Positions 1 through 5,832 of a DNA stretch of 32,258 nt are shown piece after piece. The DNA is from Clostridia bacterium (GTDB taxonomy: Bacteria; Bacillota; Clostridia; TANB77; CAG-508): NCBI GenBank assembly GCA_017434295.1, contig JAFRFO010000102.1:1-32258 (forward strand), written 5' to 3'. Numbering within the stretch: the stretch's first letter is position 1; every line of letters begins with the position of its first letter. Under the pieces are notes generated by a model. That model saw nothing but the letters and a program-made list of their open reading frames with translations, was not told the DNA's origin and made no database searches. The position numbers and the translations under genes are program-made.

Positions 1-141
1 AAAATAATTATATAAATAAAATAGTTATAACTTCTAAACAAAAGGATTCAACAGAAAATCAATATCTTTTTAAAACAGATGACAACGGAGATATTAAATC
101 TTTAAGCGAAAATGAAATTGCTGAACTTATAGATAGTGTTA
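1..141. repeat. Terminal direct repeat, left copy (circular contig overlap)
   Basis: Bases 1-141 are identical to 32118-32258 at the other end. A reading frame crosses the join without interruption (start 31997, stop 171-173), and 141 is a common largest assembly k-mer. I read this as the overlap left when a circular molecule is assembled, not as a biological terminal repeat. The true circle would be about 32,117 bp. Confidence 0.93.
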
Positions 142-173
142 AAAGAAATGATGAAAATATTATTGTAGTATAA
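3..173 (+). CDS. Hypothetical small acidic protein, C-terminal part (continues from 31997)
   Basis: This is the 3' part of a gene that starts with ATG at 31997 and crosses the circle junction; the first complete codon here is at 3-5 and the TAA stop is at 171-173. The whole protein is 97 residues. The visible C-terminal half is polar with an acidic stretch (SENEIAELIDSVKRNDENI). I recognise no family. It is the last gene of the adhesin operon, directly before a strong terminator, so it is probably co-expressed with the thioester adhesin. Confidence 0.8.
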   Translation, partial: NNYINKIVITSKQKDSTENQYLFKTDDNGDIKSLSENEIAELIDSVKRNDENIIVV

Positions 174-204
174 AAATGAGGTTATTAATAACCTCATTTT
201 TTTT
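172..204 (+). terminator. Rho-independent terminator of the adhesin operon
   Basis: A perfect 24-base inverted repeat (AATGAGGTTATT / AATAACCTCATT, 175-198) overlaps the stop codon region and runs into an eight-T tract. A-run and T-run flank it symmetrically, so it could work in both directions. It ends the operon that starts at the 29449 leader. Confidence 0.85.
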
Positions 205-218
205 GAAAGGAGTTTTTT

Positions 219-404
219 ATGTTTTCAAATTTTGCTTTTTACAAAACTGAAGATAAACTACTAATTATTTTATTTTTAATAATAATGTTATTAATTTCTA
301 TTATATTATATGTTATAGAACAGAAATATAAAGAAAAAATTAATAAAAGTAATAATAAACTTATAAAATTAATATTTTGTGACAGAAACAAAGCCTCAAA
401 ATGA
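219..404 (+). CDS. Small single-pass membrane protein, unknown function
   Basis: A 61-residue ORF with a good ribosome site (GAAAGGAG, 205-212, about 6 bases before ATG). One strongly hydrophobic segment lies at about residues 14-33 (LLIILFLIIMLLISIILYVI) followed by a lysine/asparagine-rich cytoplasmic tail. It lies right after a terminator and has no obvious promoter of its own, so it may depend on read-through. No family recognised. The ribosome site and codon use make it a likely real gene. Confidence 0.6.
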   Translation: MFSNFAFYKTEDKLLIILFLIIMLLISIILYVIEQKYKEKINKSNNKLIKLIFCDRNKASK

Positions 405-426
405 AAAATAAGCGATTTTTATAAAG
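403..426. repeat. Direct repeat copy A next to integrase region
   Basis: AAAAATAAGC followed by GA and TTTTTATAAAG is seen here, and the same sequence without the GA is seen at 534-556. The two copies flank a possible promoter and the first 11-bp repeat cluster. They may be protein-binding sites of an attachment region, but I cannot assign them. Confidence 0.4.
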
Positions 427-446
427 AATTAGTATAATTATATACC

Positions 447-475
447 TTGACAAATATAAATAAATATATTATTAT
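447..475 (+). promoter_or_regulatory. Possible promoter in the candidate attachment region
   Basis: TTGACA at 447-452 and TATTAT at 470-475 are separated by 17 bases. Transcription would start at the first 11-bp repeat cluster (483-504), so a protein bound there would act as a repressor. No convincing gene follows; the transcript would run into the hairpin at 636-665. It could produce a short non-coding RNA of about 190 bases, but this is inference. Confidence 0.35.
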
Positions 476-482
476 TACAATG

Positions 483-504
483 CTACTGCAGTACTACTGC
501 AGTA
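483..504. repeat. 11-bp repeat cluster 1 (CTACTGCAGTA x2)
   Basis: Two exact tandem copies of CTACTGCAGTA. A second cluster lies at 713-745; the two clusters share 22 identical bases (487-508 and 717-738). Their position beside the integrase 3' end suggests integrase arm-type sites or accessory-protein sites around the attachment core. Confidence 0.7.
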
Positions 505-533
505 CTATAGAGATTTACATTAGTCAAGAATAC

Positions 534-556
534 CTAAAAATAAGCTTTTTATAAAG
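534..556. repeat. Direct repeat copy B next to integrase region
   Basis: Near-identical to 403-426 apart from a two-base deletion, 131 bases downstream of it. Confidence 0.4.
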
Positions 557-635
557 GTTGAACATAGAAAAGTTTATGACTACCCCTGCCATTTTATACA
601 TATTTTATATGTATTTGAGTTTATTTATAAAGTAT

Positions 636-680
636 CCTGTATACACTTATTTCAGTATATACAGGGCTTTTTATATTTTT
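636..680 (+). terminator. Terminator-like hairpin upstream of int 3' end
   Basis: CCTGTATA (636-643) pairs with TATACAGG (658-665) and is followed by GCTTTTTATATTTTT. It fits a rightward terminator for any transcript from 447-475. It would also separate the region from antisense transcription into int. Confidence 0.5.
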
Positions 681-712
681 GAGATAAATGTAAATATATT
701 ACAAATAATTTT

Positions 713-745
713 GCGTTGCAGTACTACTGCAGTACTATTGCAGTA
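713..745. repeat. 11-bp repeat cluster 2 (CTAYTGCAGTA, three units)
   Basis: One degenerate unit (GCGTTGCAGTA, 713-723) and two good units (CTACTGCAGTA 724-734, CTATTGCAGTA 735-745) lie in tandem at the 3' edge of the integrase gene. See the cluster at 483-504. Confidence 0.7.
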
Positions 746-753
746 CAAATTAT

Positions 754-1935
754 TTAATTATCATCATAAAATTGCAAACCAGTTTGCTTAAGGTATTCAT
801 TAAATCTTTTCGAATGTTCTTCTTTATATTTATTAAAAATGTCCGTATATGTGTCAAGAGTTGTACTTATTTCTTCGTGTCCTAAAATTTCTTTTAGAAT
901 TTGTGCAGGAGTTCCTGATTCTATTTGTCTTGTTGCAAATGTATGTCTTAACATATGTTGATTTACATTTGAATTTGTTATATTGTATTTTTCACATAAC
1001 CTTTTGAATGCCATATTTACTTGAGATGTACTTATTACTCTTTGCTTTTTGTGATCATAAAAAAGTAAGTTTAGATCATTAGGTATATAATAGTTTTCAA
1101 TATATTCTTTTAAAATATTACATACTTGATTATCTATTGTAATTTCTCTAGTTGCTTTTTTTGTTTTTCCTTTTTTACCAACTACACCTTTATTTTCTAT
1201 ATTTCTAGTAATTGTTTTGTCAATGTAAATACTTCTTTCTTGAAAATTTATATTTTCAAGTTTTAAAGCATTTATTTCTCCCATACGCATACCTGAAAAA
1301 AGCTCCAATAAATATTGATATTTATACAATACATCTTCATTCTTTAAAACAGATATAAGTTTCTTTTCTTCTTCAATGGTTAAACTTCTTATTTTTTTAT
1401 CTTGTTTATTAGATTTTGGCATAAAAAATTCTTCTTTATCATCTAAATAGTTATATGATATTATATTTTTTCTTACTGCTTTTTTGAAAGTACTATTAAC
1501 TAAGCCGTAGATTTTTCCAATTGTACCATTTGAGTATTTGATAATATAACTAAAAAAATCTTTTATGTCATATTCAGTTATTTTCTGAATTTCTAAATCA
1601 GCCATATAATGATTACAAATCATTTTATATGTTTCTTTCTTTCTAATATAAGAACAATCTGATAATTTATTCATCTTATAGCCATATTCTATAATTTCCA
1701 TACATAAGTCTTTGAAAAGTATATTTGATTTATCTACAAAATTGTTTGTATTTATATCAGTTATTAGTTTCTCATATTTTTCTTTTACTTCTTTCCTTGT
1801 TTTGCCATATAAAGTTTTTCTTTTAAAATTTCCTTCTTGTGTTCTTCCAAGTGTGTATTGCATAACCCATAATTTTTTGCTTTCTTTAAAATAAATTGTT
1901 CCTTCTCCGTTTCCACGAGTTCTTTTCTTTGACAT
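754..1935 (-). CDS. int: Tyrosine recombinase / integrase
   Basis: A 393-residue site-specific recombinase that would integrate and excise the circle. The N-terminus (about 8-60, GNGEGTIYF.., WVMQYTLG) looks like the AP2-like arm-binding domain of Tn916-type integrases. A SAM-like core-binding domain follows (about 70-165) and the catalytic domain covers about 180-380. Catalytic residues are visible: R217 in SGMRMGE, H327 and R330 in HMLRHTF, H353 in LGHEE and the nucleophile Y363 in TYTD. On the minus strand a perfect AAAGGAGG (1943-1950) precedes the ATG. Its upstream region contains the 11-bp TTTTAAAG array (1968-2033), which probably controls it. It is transcribed away from the rest of the element. 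Length and motifs are complete. Confidence 0.96.
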   Translation of the reverse strand: MSKKRTRGNGEGTIYFKESKKLWVMQYTLGRTQEGNFKRKTLYGKTRKEVKEKYEKLITDINTNNFVDKSNILFKDLCMEIIEYGYKMNKLSDCSYIRKKETYKMICNHYMADLEIQKITEYDIKDFFSYIIKYSNGTIGKIYGLVNSTFKKAVRKNIISYNYLDDKEEFFMPKSNKQDKKIRSLTIEEEKKLISVLKNEDVLYKYQYLLELFSGMRMGEINALKLENINFQERSIYIDKTITRNIENKGVVGKKGKTKKATREITIDNQVCNILKEYIENYYIPNDLNLLFYDHKKQRVISTSQVNMAFKRLCEKYNITNSNVNQHMLRHTFATRQIESGTPAQILKEILGHEEISTTLDTYTDIFNKYKEEHSKRFNEYLKQTGLQFYDDN

Positions 1936-1967
1936 TTTAAGCCTCCTTTAAACTAATAAATTCAGTA

Positions 1968-2033
1968 TTTTAAAGCATTTTTAAAGTTGTTTTAAAGTCC
2001 TTTAAAATTAGTTTAAAATCAGTTTAAAGCAAA
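1968..2033. repeat. 11-bp AT-rich array A (TTTTAAAGTNN x6) upstream of int
   Basis: Six units start at 1968, 1979, 1990, 2001, 2012 and 2023, exactly 11 bases apart, each with a TTTTAAAG or TTTAAAA core. They lie in the promoter region of int (minus) and directly before the rightward promoter at 2050. The same family occurs at 2267, 3163 and 9282. Phasing with the helical turn suggests cooperative protein binding or DNA bending. Confidence 0.85.
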
Positions 2034-2049
2034 ATATTTTACATAATTT

Positions 2050-2078
2050 TTGACAACAAACTCCTTTCATTTTATAAT
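2050..2078 (+). promoter_or_regulatory. Consensus sigma-A promoter for the 46-residue ORF
   Basis: TTGACA (2050-2055) and TATAAT (2073-2078) with a 17-base spacer, a perfect consensus. It lies between two 11-bp repeat arrays and reads into the small ORF at 2126. Confidence 0.8.
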
Positions 2079-2125
2079 ATATATAAGTAGTATTATTACT
2101 TTCATTTTTTAATGGAGGTAATGAA

Positions 2126-2266
2126 ATGAATAAAATAAAAATTTTTTTACTAAAGATAAGAGAAAGAAAATTAGTATTTAAAGTCCAATATCTTTATTGT
2201 AGAAAAATTAAAAAATATAGTATATTAAAATCAATACATATAATTATAAAATACTTATTAAAGTAG
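2126..2266 (+). CDS. Small basic protein, 46 residues, unknown
   Basis: A short ORF with a strong ribosome site (GGAGGTAATGAA) and a perfect promoter 50 bases upstream. The product is very basic and hydrophobic (MNKIKIFLLKIRERK.., ending IIIKYLLK), with about a third lysine and arginine. Its stop codon touches the first unit of the second 11-bp array. Position next to int and the repressor would fit a small regulator or excisionase, but the sequence shows no known fold. It could also simply be the leader of a regulatory transcript that reads through the repeats to the terminator at 2361. Confidence 0.55.
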   Translation: MNKIKIFLLKIRERKLVFKVQYLYCRKIKKYSILKSIHIIIKYLLK

Positions 2267-2354
2267 TTTTAAAGTTGTTTAAAAGTACTTTAACATTAAT
2301 TTAAAAAGTATTTAACATTAGTTTTAAAGTTATTTTAAAGTAGTTTAAAAGCAA
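2267..2354. repeat. 11-bp AT-rich array B (TTTTAAAGTNN x8)
   Basis: Eight units start at 2267, 2278, 2289, 2300, 2311, 2322, 2333 and 2344, exactly 11 bases apart, with a degenerate ninth at 2256 inside the small ORF. It is the longest copy of this repeat family and lies between the small ORF and a bidirectional terminator. Confidence 0.88.
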
Positions 2355-2360
2355 ATAAAC

Positions 2361-2395
2361 AAATAGGAGATACCCGTAGGTAACTCCTATTTTAC
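2361..2395. terminator. Bidirectional terminator between small ORF and repressor
   Basis: A 14-pair stem with one mismatch (left arm 2361-2374, loop CGTA, right arm 2379-2392) with A-rich and T-rich flanks on both sides. It separates the rightward small transcript from the leftward repressor gene. Confidence 0.75.
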
Positions 2396-2436
2396 ATTTT
2401 AATTACGATTTTAAATTACCTTAATGGTATAGAATA

Positions 2437-2766
2437 CTATCTATCCTCTTGTTCTTCTACAAATTCTATAAACTTTTTAATTTGTTCTTTAGATTTTAAA
2501 GATAGGTTCGCATATTTCTGTTTATCAATCCCCAATAAATCAAGTATTTCCTTTTCCGTATTTGTTGATTTTTTTATTGAACTTAATCCTAATAAATAAT
2601 CAGCCGATACATTAAAAAATTTGCATAAATTTATAATCTGATCTTCTCTCAATAATATTTTTCCAGTTTCATATTTACTTACATTTGAGCGTTGAACATT
2701 TAATATTTTAGAAAGTTGTTCTTGTTTAATATCATTTTCTTCTCTTAAATTTTTAATTTTATTCAT
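2437..2766 (-). CDS. XRE-family (C1-like) transcriptional repressor
   Basis: A 109-residue helix-turn-helix regulator. Residues 1-60 form a typical XRE domain: KIKNLREENDIKQEQLSKIL, then the recognition helix around RSNVSKYETG, then LCKFFNVSADYLLG. The C-terminal 45 residues are charged and probably helical (dimerisation). A metallopeptidase-cleaved repressor would need a longer domain, so induction is not by self-cleavage of a LexA type. It is divergent from the Cro-like gene at 2932; the shared intergenic region has two palindromic operators over the opposing promoter. It probably holds the element quiescent. A minus-strand -10 (TATAAT) is seen at 2789-2794, with an AAGGGG ribosome site before the ATG. 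Confidence 0.92.
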   Translation of the reverse strand: MNKIKNLREENDIKQEQLSKILNVQRSNVSKYETGKILLREDQIINLCKFFNVSADYLLGLSSIKKSTNTEKEILDLLGIDKQKYANLSLKSKEQIKKFIEFVEEQEDR

Positions 2767-2851
2767 AATAAAAACCCCTTATGTCTTTATTATAAAGGAT
2801 TTTAACAATATTATTAATAAAAAGATTTAAAAAAGAACAAATATAAAAAAA

Positions 2852-2866
2852 GTTCTTGACAGGAAC
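2852..2866. promoter_or_regulatory. Palindromic operator O1 (GTTCTTGACAGGAAC)
   Basis: GTTCT-TGACA-GGAAC, a near-perfect inverted repeat that contains the -35 hexamer TTGACA of the rightward promoter. Its partner O2 lies 33 bases downstream, three helical turns away. It is the likely site of the XRE repressor or its Cro-like opponent. Confidence 0.85.
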
Positions 2867-2884
2867 TAAAAAAAGATATATAAT
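2856..2884 (+). promoter_or_regulatory. Main rightward promoter of the maintenance operon
   Basis: TTGACA (2856-2861), 17 bases, TATAAT (2879-2884). The -35 lies inside operator O1 and operator O2 begins one base after the -10, so occupation of either site should block RNA polymerase. It drives the operon from 2932, probably up to 10748. Confidence 0.9.
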
Positions 2885-2899
2885 GTTCCTGACAGGAAC
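2885..2899. promoter_or_regulatory. Palindromic operator O2 (GTTCCTGACAGGAAC)
   Basis: A perfect 5-base-arm palindrome (GTTCC / GGAAC) around TGACA, covering the start point of transcription. Confidence 0.87.
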
Positions 2900-2931
2900 A
2901 AAAACGAGAAAAGAAAAAAGGAGGAACAAAA

Positions 2932-3159
2932 GTGGAGAAAAAAATAAAAAAATTTTACAGAATTAAATTAATAAGAAAAGAAAGAAATATAAGAGCAAAA
3001 GAATTAGCAGAAAAAATGGGATATAAATCAACTAATATATTATATAAAAAAGAGAACTTAAGTGTTCCATTTACAGACAAAGATTTAAAGATAGCTTCAG
3101 AAATATTAAAATGTAAAATAGATAAACTTGTTGAAATTGTTGAAAGCACTGAAATATAA
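2932..3159 (+). CDS. Cro-like helix-turn-helix regulator
   Basis: A 75-residue DNA-binding protein with a GTG start chosen because AAAGGAGGAAC lies at 2917-2927 and no ATG follows soon. RIKLIRKERNIRAKELAEKMG and the following YKSTNILYKKEN resemble the first helices of a Cro/C1 domain. It is the first gene of the operon under the O1/O2-controlled promoter and faces the C1-like repressor, the usual arrangement of a lysogeny-type switch. I infer that it competes at O1/O2. An 11-bp repeat array follows directly, so it may control the downstream genes at a second level. Confidence 0.75.
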   Translation: MEKKIKKFYRIKLIRKERNIRAKELAEKMGYKSTNILYKKENLSVPFTDKDLKIASEILKCKIDKLVEIVESTEI

Positions 3160-3162
3160 ATG

Positions 3163-3239
3163 TTTTAAAGTAATTTTAAAGTGATTTAAAAGTAGTTTAA
3201 AGCAACTTTAAAACCAATTTAAAAGTAATTTAAATGTAT
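3163..3239. repeat. 11-bp AT-rich array C (TTTTAAAGTNN x7)
   Basis: Seven units start at 3163, 3174, 3185, 3196, 3207, 3218 and 3229, exactly 11 bases apart. They fill the gap between the Cro-like gene and the next gene, just before the ribosome site. Candidate operator or centromere for the Par-like protein or one of the small HTH proteins. Confidence 0.88.
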
Positions 3240-3259
3240 TAAGAAAGAGAGGGATAGAT

Positions 3260-3520
3260 ATGAATATTAAAGTTGATGGTAATTTACAAGAACAAATAAA
3301 TCAACTAGAAAGAATTATACAGCTTTTAGATCAAATTGAAGAAAGAGAACCATTAAATTTTATTAGTATAAAAGATATGTGTAAAATGACTTCCTGGAGT
3401 GAACCAACAATTAAAAAATTATTTAATAGACCTGATTTTCCTAGTTGCGATTTTGGAAAAGAAAAAATAGCAGAAGTTTCTGCTGTTAAAAAATATTTTA
3501 GCGTACCAAGAAGAAAATAA
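3260..3520 (+). CDS. Excisionase-like / MerR-type small DNA-binding protein
   Basis: An 86-residue protein with an N-terminal short coiled coil (QEQINQLERIIQLLDQIEER) and a C-terminal winged-helix segment (FISIKDMCKMTSWSEPTIKKLF..FPSCDFG..AVKKYF) like the HTH_17/excisionase family. Such proteins bend DNA in excision or regulate plasmid operons. It sits at the head of the replication gene cluster, so a copy-control or excision role is equally possible. Ribosome site GAAAGAGAGGG precedes the ATG. Confidence 0.7.
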   Translation: MNIKVDGNLQEQINQLERIIQLLDQIEEREPLNFISIKDMCKMTSWSEPTIKKLFNRPDFPSCDFGKEKIAEVSAVKKYFSVPRRK

Positions 3521-3539
3521 ATACGAGGGGGATTATACA

Positions 3540-4478
3540 ATGGCAGAAGAAAAAAAGAAAAAAAATTATAGTAAATATAACAAAAAATATTATTGGCTTA
3601 AATTTAAACAAGATTTTTTTGAAGAAGATACTATTAAGTGGCTTGAAGAACAAGAAGGTGGAAAAGATTATGTGTATTTTTATCTAAAATTATGTAGTAA
3701 AGCAATAAGCACAGATGGTATTCTGATTAGAAAAGTGGGAGATATGCTAATTCCTTATAATGAAAAAACAATAGCAGATTTAACTAATACTAATATTGAT
3801 ACTGTTCGAGTTGCAATGCAAGTTTTAATTAAAGTAAAACTAATTACAATTTTAGAAAATGGAGCAATTTTTTTGGAACAAATTATACCGTTAATTGGAA
3901 CAGAAAGTAATAAAGCAGAACTAATGAGAAGAAAAAGACAAAGAGACAAATTACTTACAGCTTCAAGTAAAAAAGATATATTAGGAGTTGGTAACAATGT
4001 TACCAATATGTTACCAACAGGTTACCAAGAAGTTACTAATCCGTTACCAAAAAGTTACCTAGATATAGATAAAGATAAAGATATAGATACAGAAGAAATA
4101 AGGACAATGACATTTGACACTTTATATAATTTAATAAATGAAATAATCAAACAAGCCAAGGAAGATTCTGAACTTTTAGAAAGAGATACTGATATTTTTA
4201 AAGAACTAAAAAGGTTAAATTACTATATTTCAGATATTTCATTTTTTAATAATGATATATTACCCAAAGAAAGTAAAGAGTATTTTATGGTAGTAATATA
4301 TGCTATAAATGAAATCATAAATGGAAAAAATGGCGAAAAAATTTATAAATTAACTGAAGAAGATATAAAGACAATTTTTCTTAAATGTAAAGAAAAAATG
4401 GAAATTGCAGATGAAAACGGGGATTATATAAGATTTTTAAATTATTTCATCAAGAGTTTGATAAACAAAATAAAATAA
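3540..4478 (+). CDS. Replication initiator, phage replisome-organiser type
   Basis: A 312-residue protein. The first about 120 residues (YYWLKFKQDFFEEDTIKWLEEQ.., LCSKAISTDGILI, TIADLTNTNIDTVRVAMQVLIK) match the phage replisome organiser N-terminal winged-helix domain related to RepA_N initiators. A linker at about 150-185 is encoded by the origin iterons (3988-4061), which forces the repeated NVTNMLPTGYQEVTNPLPKS-like pattern. The C-terminal part is charged and probably interacts with helicase or loader. Binding to its own coding sequence would start replication, as in phages and RepA_N plasmids. The next gene encodes a Par-like protein, supporting autonomous replication of the circle. Ribosome site GAGGGGG lies upstream. 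Confidence 0.88.
   Translation: MAEEKKKKNYSKYNKKYYWLKFKQDFFEEDTIKWLEEQEGGKDYVYFYLKLCSKAISTDGILIRKVGDMLIPYNEKTIADLTNTNIDTVRVAMQVLIKVKLITILENGAIFLEQIIPLIGTESNKAELMRRKRQRDKLLTASSKKDILGVGNNVTNMLPTGYQEVTNPLPKSYLDIDKDKDIDTEEIRTMTFDTLYNLINEIIKQAKEDSELLERDTDIFKELKRLNYYISDISFFNNDILPKESKEYFMVVIYAINEIINGKNGEKIYKLTEEDIKTIFLKCKEKMEIADENGDYIRFLNYFIKSLINKIK
3988..4061. other. Candidate replication origin: 11-bp iterons inside rep
   Basis: GTTACCAA-type octamers start at 3999, 4010, 4021, 4032, 4043 and 4054, exactly 11 bases apart (fourth GTTACTAA, sixth GTTACCTA). An inverted copy TTGGTAAC at 3988-3995 forms a perfect palindrome with the first. A run of GATATAGATAAAGATAAAG follows (about 4060-4092) and is a natural unwinding region. 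Iterons inside the initiator gene are known from phage replisome organisers and RepA_N plasmids. Confidence 0.85.
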
Positions 4479-4491
4479 GGGGGAAGATAAA

Positions 4492-5001
4492 ATGTATACA
4501 ATTAACGAGGTTGCAAAAAATTTAGATTGTTCAGTACAAAATATATATAATCAAAAAAATGAACTAATTGAAAAAGGATATATAGTAGATGGAGCAAATG
4601 GAAAAGAAATAACCAAAGAAGGATATAATTACTTATTACAAAAAAGAGCAAAGAATTCCAAAGTAATTACACCGATAAATACTCAAGAAAAAAACGAAAG
4701 CGAAATTGAAATTGAAAATAAATATTTAAAGAGAGAGATTGAGTTGTTAAAAGCTCAATTACAAGTGGCAAACGAAAGAGAAAAAAGTTATAGCTCAAGG
4801 GAACTATATTATCAAGAACAACTAAAAACAACAATGGAAGATAAAAATCTATTCAAAGCTATGTATCTTCAGGTTGATGAAGCTAACAAAATGTTATTAG
4901 ATACTGCAGAAAATAATAAAAAGAAAATGTTGTTAGATATGGCAGAAAATAATAAAAAGAAAAAAGGATTGTTCAAATTTTTTAATAGTAAAAATAAATA
5001 A
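4492..5001 (+). CDS. pSK1 Par-like partition protein
   Basis: A 169-residue protein with an N-terminal helix-turn-helix (MYTINEVAKNLDCSVQNIYNQ) and a long central coiled coil (about 70-150), ending in a basic-aromatic tail (KKKKGLFKFFNSKNK). This order matches the single-protein partition system of staphylococcal plasmid pSK1 (Par, N-terminal HTH plus coiled coil). It follows rep directly. Residues about 134-157 are a tandem 12-residue duplication (MLLDxAENNKKK twice). I infer that it binds one of the 11-bp arrays nearby as a centromere. It needs no ParA partner, and no classic ParA is encoded here. Confidence 0.75.
   Translation: MYTINEVAKNLDCSVQNIYNQKNELIEKGYIVDGANGKEITKEGYNYLLQKRAKNSKVITPINTQEKNESEIEIENKYLKREIELLKAQLQVANEREKSYSSRELYYQEQLKTTMEDKNLFKAMYLQVDEANKMLLDTAENNKKKMLLDMAENNKKKKGLFKFFNSKNK
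4891..4962 (+). repeat. 36-bp tandem duplication inside the Par-like gene
   Basis: Two copies (4891-4926, 4927-4962) differ at a few bases and extend the coiled coil by 12 residues. It preserves the reading frame. Confidence 0.85.
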
Positions 5002-5124
5002 AGCAAAATTTGAAACGAGAATCAACATATAAGAAATTTATTATATTAAATAATAAAGTTTATCTTTATAAAAATAATTAGTCTTAAAATTAGATTTAAC
5101 GAGAATAAAAAGGAGATGAAAGAA

Positions 5125-5700
5125 ATGGGTAAGGTATTAAATCCTGAACTGGAAAAATTGTTAGAGGAATCTATACAAAGAAATATAGAAAAAGCATTAG
5201 AAAAAACAATGAAACAGGTTCAACAAAATGAAGAAAATGATATTTATACACAAAAAACAGAGATAATATTAAAGAATTATAATATATTAAAACTGCAAAC
5301 CGAAGATGTAATACTAGATATTAATACATTACAAGAAGTTAAGGAAAAAAAGATAAACGAATTAATGAAAGATATTTTTGTTAAAGATGATGATTCAATA
5401 GAAGAAGTAATTTTAAATAGTAAAAAGAAAACTAAAATATTCGTTGATTATATGGAAAAAATTTTAAAAAAATATATTGATGAAAGAAAAAGCTTAAAAG
5501 CTATTGATAATAGAAAACATAAAAAAGAAATTAGAAAAATACTTATTTTGGAAAATTATTATATGACTAAAAAATACGAAAGAGAAGATTTTTTAGTTGA
5601 ATATAATATGACATTACCAACATTTCTAAAAGACAATAAAGAACTAATTGAAGAAATTAAAATTCTAATTTATGGAATTGATGGGCTTAATGTTCTTTAG
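5125..5700 (+). CDS. ArpU-like / sigma-like helical protein
   Basis: A 191-residue, highly charged, mostly helical protein. The C-terminal part (RKILILENYYMTKKYEREDFLVEYNMTLPTFLK, shown in part) resembles the region 4-like HTH of ArpU/YqaQ-type late regulators: a tyrosine-rich helix followed by a recognition helix. The ATG at 5125 is preferred over 5116 because AAAAGGAG ends one base before 5116. Membership in the ArpU family is tentative. It is the last gene before the candidate oriT and may link replication genes with the transfer genes. Confidence 0.6.
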   Translation: MGKVLNPELEKLLEESIQRNIEKALEKTMKQVQQNEENDIYTQKTEIILKNYNILKLQTEDVILDINTLQEVKEKKINELMKDIFVKDDDSIEEVILNSKKKTKIFVDYMEKILKKYIDERKSLKAIDNRKHKKEIRKILILENYYMTKKYEREDFLVEYNMTLPTFLKDNKELIEEIKILIYGIDGLNVL

Positions 5701-5721
5701 AATAGTAGGCTTATATTTTTA

Positions 5722-5768
5722 CCTTGCTTTTTATTAGCAAGGCAGGATAGCAATTATTACATAATTGC
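5722..5768 (-). other. oriT: Candidate oriT with MOBP-type nick motif
   Basis: On the minus strand a perfect hairpin (GCAATTAT, GTA, ATAATTGC; 5768 to 5750) is followed at once by TATCCTG and CC. TATCCTG followed by a pyrimidine is the nick consensus of RP4-like MOBP origins, where an inverted repeat lies just upstream. The predicted nick is between 5743 and 5742 of the minus strand. A second perfect hairpin (CCTTGCT / AGCAAGG, 5722-5742) lies on the other side. The nick consensus of MobL-type relaxases may differ, so this is a candidate. Confidence 0.6.
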
Positions 5769-5777
5769 GAAAACAAC

Positions 5778-5815
5778 TAGAGGGACAAGCCCTCTAAATG
5801 TAATTTTTTTAAAAA
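5778..5815 (+). terminator. Hairpin with T-run, possible terminator
   Basis: TAGAGGG (5778-5784) pairs with CCCTCTA (5790-5796) over a five-base loop, followed after a short gap by seven T residues (5804-5810). It may end the rep-par transcript or be part of the oriT structure. Confidence 0.5.
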
Positions 5816-5832
5816 AATGTATTATAAAAAAA

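Larger units (their letters stand above)
405..753. other. Non-coding region beside integrase, candidate attP
   Basis: This 349-base stretch has no credible gene. It holds two 11-bp repeat clusters (483-504, 713-745), two near-identical direct repeats (403-426, 534-556), a possible promoter (447-475) and a terminator-like hairpin (636-665). Attachment sites of tyrosine-integrase elements usually lie next to int, so the crossover core is probably here. I cannot locate the core because no host junction is present. No tRNA-like fragment was seen. Confidence 0.5.

Noticed and set aside
633-640. Second TATCCTG|T motif on the plus strand as oriT
   Set aside because: It overlaps a terminator-like hairpin, and the nearest inverted repeat (597-615) is 17 bases away, which does not fit the MOBP layout; 5743-5768 fits better.
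558-791. Open frame of 77 codons starting with TTG
   Set aside because: It covers a terminator hairpin and a repeat cluster, overlaps the int 3' end, has no good ribosome site and its composition is that of spacer DNA.
1968-3239. Repeat arrays as a CRISPR
   Set aside because: Units are 11 bases with no unique spacers of constant length and no cas genes; they are iterons.
3755-4006. Antisense open frames within rep and other genes
   Set aside because: They mirror AT-rich coding DNA, lack ribosome sites and overlap recognisable genes.
4891-4962. 36-bp duplication as an assembly error
   Set aside because: The two copies differ at several bases and keep the frame, so it is a real old duplication.
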